Source: Thamnaconus septentrionalis
Taxonomy: Eukaryota; Chordata; Actinopteri; Tetraodontiformes; Monacanthidae
Direction: 5' to 3'
DNA: 64,000 nt
NCBI GenBank assembly: GCA_009823395.1
Contig: CM020505.1
Span: 51,629-115,628 of the forward strand
Positions 59,645 to 64,000 of this stretch are shown one piece after another; position 1 is the stretch's first letter, and each line of letters begins with the position of its first letter. The translations under genes were made by a program, and so were the position numbers. The notes under the pieces are model-generated. The model was not told where the DNA came from, ran no database searches, and was given only the letters and a program-made list of their open reading frames with translations.

Positions 59645-60342
59645 CTTAAGACCTGGGAGGTGAATGCAACCGACAGGGTAGCCTGGGGACAGCTTGTCCG
59701 ACGTGGGGCGGCACACTGCAGTGAAAACCAGGGCCTCAGGCTGGGCCCCTGGTGGTGTAAGTGGGGGACCAGGCAGCAGGGCTGGAGCCCCGGGGTGGCC
59801 TGGAGGCACAGGATGGTGAGGGCTTGTAGTTTTGGAACAAGATTAAGTCAGCTGAAGATCATCCCAGGGACAATATGGAGAATAAAGTCAAGAAATGGAA
59901 TTTAAAGTTGACCTTAAGACATGGGAGGTAAATGCAACCAACAGGGTGGCCTGGGCAAAGCTTGGCCGATGCGGGGCGGCACACTGCAATAACAACTTCG
60001 GCCTCAGGCTGGGCCCCACTAGTGCGAGTGGGAGACCGGGCAGCAGGGCTGGAGCCCTGAGAGCCCAGGCTGGACAGGCGACAGCTTGTTCGAGAGGGCG
60101 CCGCCCACTGCAACTACAACCTCCGCCTGAGGCTGGCCCCACCTGGTGCAAGTGGAGAACCGGGCAGCGGAGCTAGAGCCCCGGGGTGGCCTGGAGTCAC
60201 AGGATGGTGAGGGCTTGGAGTTCTGGAGCAATATTAAGTCAGCCGAAGATCATCCAAGGGAAATGGAACTTAAAGTTTACCTTAAGACCTGGGAGGTGAA
60301 TGCAACCGACAGGGTGGCCAGGGGACAGCTTGTCCGATGTCC

Positions 60343-60404
60343 GATTAGGTGGGCGGCCCCACCTAAATCCCAGGTGCCCCACCTGTCAAGGGCCCTCCAA
60401 CCCC
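60343..60404 (+). repeat. Second partial module with imperfect inverted repeat
   Basis: GATTAGGTGGG facing CCCACCTAAATC, as at 57982-58010 but with an extra base in the right arm, followed by a truncated end of the module. It is evidently a related copy of the same rearranged unit. Confidence 0.75.
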
Positions 60405-61480
60405 CTTAAGACCTGGGAGGTGAATGCAACCGACAGGGTAGCCTGGGGACAGCTTGTCCGTGCGGGCGGCACAGCAGTGAAAACCAGGGCCTCAGGCTGG
60501 GCGCCCCTGGTGTAAGGTGGGGGGCTGGAGCTGGAGCCCCCTGGGTGGCCTGGAGGCACAGGATGGTGAGGGCTTGTAGTTCTGGAACAAGATTAAGTCA
60601 GCTGAAGATCATCCCAGGGACAATATGGAGAATAAAGTCAAGAAATGGAATTTAAAGTTAACCTTAAGACATGGGAGGTAAATGCAACCAACAGGGTGGC
60701 CTGGGCAAAGCTTGGCCGATGTGGGGCGGCACACTGCAATGACAACTTTGGCCTCAGGCTGGGCCCCACTAGTGCGAGTGGGGGACCGGGCAGCAGGGAT
60801 GGAGCCCTGGGAGCCAAGGCTGGACTGGCGACAGCTTGTTCGAGGGGCGCCGCTGCAGTCCTCCGCCTAAGGCTGGCCTGGAATGGAGAACAAGCTAGAG
60901 CCCTGGGGTGGCCTGGAGTCACAGGATGGCGAGGGCTTGGAGTACTGGAGCAACATTAAGTCAGCCAAAGATCATCCCAGGGAAATGGAACTTAAAGTTT
61001 ACCTGAAGACATGGGAAGAAAATGCAACCAAGAGGGTGGCCAGGGGACAGCTTGATCCAGAGGGTGCCGCCCACTGCAACGACAACAATCGCATCAGGCT
61101 GGGACCCCCTGGTGCAAGTGGGGGACTGGGCAGCAGGGCTGGATTCCTGGGTGCGGGGCTGGAGCCCCGGGGTGGCCTGGAGACAAGGCTGGTGAGGGCT
61201 TGTTGTTCTGGAGCAAGATTAATTCAGCCGAAGATCTTCCCAGGGAAAATATGGAGAATAAACTCAAGAAATGGAATTTAAATTTGACCTGAAGACCTGG
61301 GAAGAAAATGCAACCAACAGGGTGGCCAGGGGACAGCTTGTCCGAGATGACGACGCCCTCTGCAACTCCAACCTCCGCCGAAGGCTGGGCCCCCTTGGTG
61401 CGAGTGGGGGACAGGGCTGCGGTGCTGGAGCCCCGGGGTGGCCTGGAGGCACAGGATGGTGAGGGCTTGTAGTTCTGGAA

Positions 61481-64000
61481 CAAGATTAAGTCAGCTGAAG
61501 ATCATCCCAGGGATAATATGGAGAATAAAGTCAAGTAATGGAATTTTAAGTTGACCTTAAGACATGGGAGGTAAATGCAACCATCAGGGTGGCCTGGGCA
61601 AAGTTTGGCCGATGTGGGGCGGCACTGAAAACTTCGGCCTCAGGCTGGGCCCCACTAGTGCGAGTGGGGGACTAGACAGCAGGGCTGGAGCCCTGGGTGC
61701 GGAGCTGGAGCCCCGGGGTGGCCTGGAATCAAAGGCTGGTGAGGGCTTGTAGTTCTGGAGCAACATTAAGTCAGCCAAAGATCATCCCAGGGAAATGGAA
61801 TTTAAAGTTGACCTTAAGACATGGGAGGTAAATGCAACCAACAGGGTGGCCTGGGGACAGCTTGTCCGATGTGGGGCGGCACACTGAAATGATAACCTGG
61901 GCCTCAAGCTGGGCCCCCCAGGTGTAAGTGGGGGACAGGGCTGCGGAACTAGAGCCCCGGGGTGGCCTGGATCACAGGCTGGTGAGGGCTTATAGTTCTG
62001 GAGGAAGATTAAGTCAGCCGAAGATCATCACAGGGAAAATATGGAGAATAAACACAAGAAATGGAATTTAAAGTTTACCTTAAGACATGGGAAGAAAATT
62101 CAACCAACAGGGTGGCCAGGGGACAGCTTGATCGAGAGGGTGCCGCCCACTGCAACGACAACAATGGCCTCAGGCTGGGACACCCTGGTGCGAGTGGGGG
62201 ACCGGGCAGCAGGGCTGGAGACCTGGGTGCGGGGCTGGAGCCACGGGGTGGCATGGAGTCAAAGGCTGGTGAGGGCTTGTAGTTATGGAGCAAGGTTAAG
62301 TGAGCCAAAGATCATCCCAGGGACAATATGGAGAATAAACTCAAGAAATGGAACTTAAAGTTTACCTTAAGACCTGGGCGGTGAATGCAACGCCCAGGGT
62401 GGCCTGGGGACAGCTTGTCCGATGTGGGCCGACCACTGCAACGACAACAATGGCCTCAGGATGGGACCCCCTGGTGCAAGTGGGGGACCGGGCAGCAGGG
62501 CTGGAGCCCTGCGTGCGGGGATGGAGCCCCGGGGTGGCCTGGAGTCAAAGACTGGTGAGGGCTTGTAGTTCTGGAGCAACATTAAGTCAGCCTTAAGACA
62601 TTGGAGGTAATTGCAACCAAAAGGCTGGACAGGGGACAGCTTGATCGAGAGGGCGCCGCCCACTGCAACTACATCCTCCGCCTAAGGCTGGGCCCCCTGG
62701 TGCGAGTGGGGGACCGCAGTGCGGTGCTGGAGCCACGGGGCGGCCTGGAGGCACAGGATGGTGAGGGCTTATAGTTCTGGAGCAACATTAAGTCAGCCTA
62801 AGATCATCCCAGGGACAATATGGAGAATAAAGTCAAGAAATGGAATTTGAAGTTTACCTTAAGACATTGGAGGTAATTGCAACCAACAGGCTGGACAGGG
62901 GACAGCTTGTCCGGGATGCCAACGCCCACTGCAACTACAACCTCCGTCTAAGGCTGGGCCCCCTTGGTGCGAGTGGGGGACCGGAGTGCGGTGCAGGAGA
63001 CCCGGGGTGGCCTGGAGGCACAGGATGGTGAGGGCTTGGAGTTCTGGAACAAGGTTAAGTGAGCCAAAGATCATACCAGGGACAATATGGAAAATAAACT
63101 CAAGAAATGGAACTTAAAGTTTACCTTTAGACCTGGGCGGTGAATGCAACGCACAGGGTGGCCTGGGGACAGCTTGTCCGATGTGGGGCGGCACACTGCA
63201 ACGACAACCAGGGCCTCAGGATGGGACCCCCTGGTGCGAGTGGGGGACCACGCAGCAGGGCTGGAGCCCTGGGTGAGGGGCTGGAGCCACGGGGTGGCCT
63301 GGAGTAACAGGATGGTGAGGGTTTGTCGTTCTGGAGCAACATTAAGTCAGCCAAAGATCATCCCAGGGACAATATGGAGAATAAACTCAAGAAATGGAAT
63401 TTAAAGTTTACCTTAAGACATTGGAAGAAAATGCAACCAACAGGGTGGCCAGGGGACAGCTTGTCCGATGTGGGCCGACCACTGCAACGACAACAATGGC
63501 CTCAGGATGGGACCCCCTGATGCGAGTGGGGGACCGGGCAGCCGGGCTGGACCCCTGCGTGTTGGGATGGAGCCCCGGGGTGGCCTGGAGTCAAAGACTG
63601 GTGAGGGCTTGTAGTTCTGGAGCAACATTAAGTCAGCCAAAGATCATCACAGGGACAATATGGAGAATAAACCCAAGAAATGGAATTGAAAGTTTACCTT
63701 AAGACATTGGAGGTAATTGCAACCAACAGGCTGGACAGGGGACAGCTTTTCCGATGTGGGGCGGCACACTGCAACGACAACCTGGGCCTCAGGCTGGGCC
63801 CCCCTGGTGTAAGTGGGGGACAGGGGTGCGGAACTAGAGCCCCGGGGTGGCCTGGATCAAAGGGTGGTGAGGGCTTATAGTTCTGGAGGAAGATTAAGTC
63901 AGTCGAAGATCATCCCAGGGAAAATATGGAGAATAAATTCAAGAAATGGAATTTAAAGTTTACCTTAAGACATTGGAAGAAAATGCAACTAACAGGGTGG
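61481..64000 (+). repeat. Satellite array, segment 10 (right edge)
   Basis: About nine monomers of A, B and C type with variants of their own ('ATGTGGGCCGACCACTGCAA' at about 62423 and 63467, 'GGTGAATGCAACGC' at 62380 and 63140). At 62590 AAGTCAGCC joins directly to TTAAGACATTGG, a deletion of one monomer leader. The array continues past the window. No gene seen. Confidence 0.93.

Larger units (their letters stand above)
52601..61480 (+). repeat. Satellite higher-order array of about 790 bp with CAG module
   Basis: The repeating unit opens with a monomer variant marked by 'AAGTCAGCTGAAGATC', 'AATAAAGTCAAGAAATGG' and 'GGGCCCCACTAGTGCGAGTG'. It is fused at 'GAGCCCTGGGAGCCCAGG' to a type C core. 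Five units continue into a non-satellite module of about 280 bp, then an A-like monomer with 'GCAACCGACAGGGTAGCC'. Starts at 53010 and 53803 give a period of 793 bp. Other units lack the module or carry extra monomers (58500-59030 and 60960-61480 hold a B-like pair with 'GATCCAGAGGGTGCCGCC'). Confidence 0.88.

Noticed and set aside
87..64000. Many open frames of 60-130 residues on both strands with recurring glycine-, proline- and tryptophan-rich translations
   Set aside because: They are stop-free stretches of the satellite in several frames at once. They lack conserved starts, change frame between monomers, and exist equally on both strands, so nothing indicates selection for protein.
1..64000. 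A new defence, toxin or biosynthetic system
   Set aside because: No operon, enzyme cluster, ribosome-binding sites or other prokaryotic signal exists. All of the window is explained by satellite and retroelement sequence.

Overview
This window is eukaryotic repeat DNA with no intact host gene that I can support. It most likely comes from a ray-finned fish. The basis is the kind of elements present: a retroviral-type LTR element with a tRNA-Trp primer site and an env remnant resembling families I recall from teleosts, an L1/Tx1-type LINE, and an L2/CR1-like LINE scrap. The species call is an inference. Nothing in the sequence suggests a prokaryote or a phage.

About 46 kb is one head-to-tail satellite array that runs off both ends of the window, all monomers in one orientation. 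Monomers fall into length classes of about 243, 268 and 287 bp and into three sequence types. Type A carries a 'TGTCCGATGTGGGGCGGCAC' core. Type B carries 'GATCGAGAGGGTGCCGTCCA' and an extra block of about 20 bp. Type C carries 'GGCGCCGCCCACTGCAACTA'. The types are mixed in local higher-order patterns, for example a 511-bp C+A dimer at 17.4-20.6 kb, and blocks of the array are duplicated within the window.

Three transposons interrupt the array. Two are copies of one defective endogenous-retrovirus-like element: ERV copy 1 on the minus strand at 571-5601 and ERV copy 2 on the plus strand at 20595-25600. Both keep LTRs, primer site, polypurine tract, an integrase C-terminal scrap and an env scrap. 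The position of gag and most of pol holds a minisatellite of about 61 bp (12 and 18 copies) and an antisense LINE fragment. The third is a damaged L1/Tx1-type LINE at 35045-42797. It has ORF1 and ORF2 remnants, an unusual G-rich and microsatellite-rich 3' region of about 2.9 kb, and a 26-base poly(A) tail.

From about 52.6 to 61.5 kb the array changes character. A higher-order unit of about 790 bp combines a fused B/C monomer with a module of about 280 bp that is not satellite-like and contains a CAG microsatellite (5 to 11 repeats). From 61.5 kb to the end the ordinary A/B/C monomers return. Several patches (about 26.9-31.35, 34.37-35.04, 42.8-49.2, 50.9-51.9 and parts of 54-56.7 kb) are full of small indels, mostly in C or G runs. 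They may be poorly polished long-read sequence. The many apparent reading frames of 60-130 residues in the satellite are stop-free stretches of repeat, not genes.
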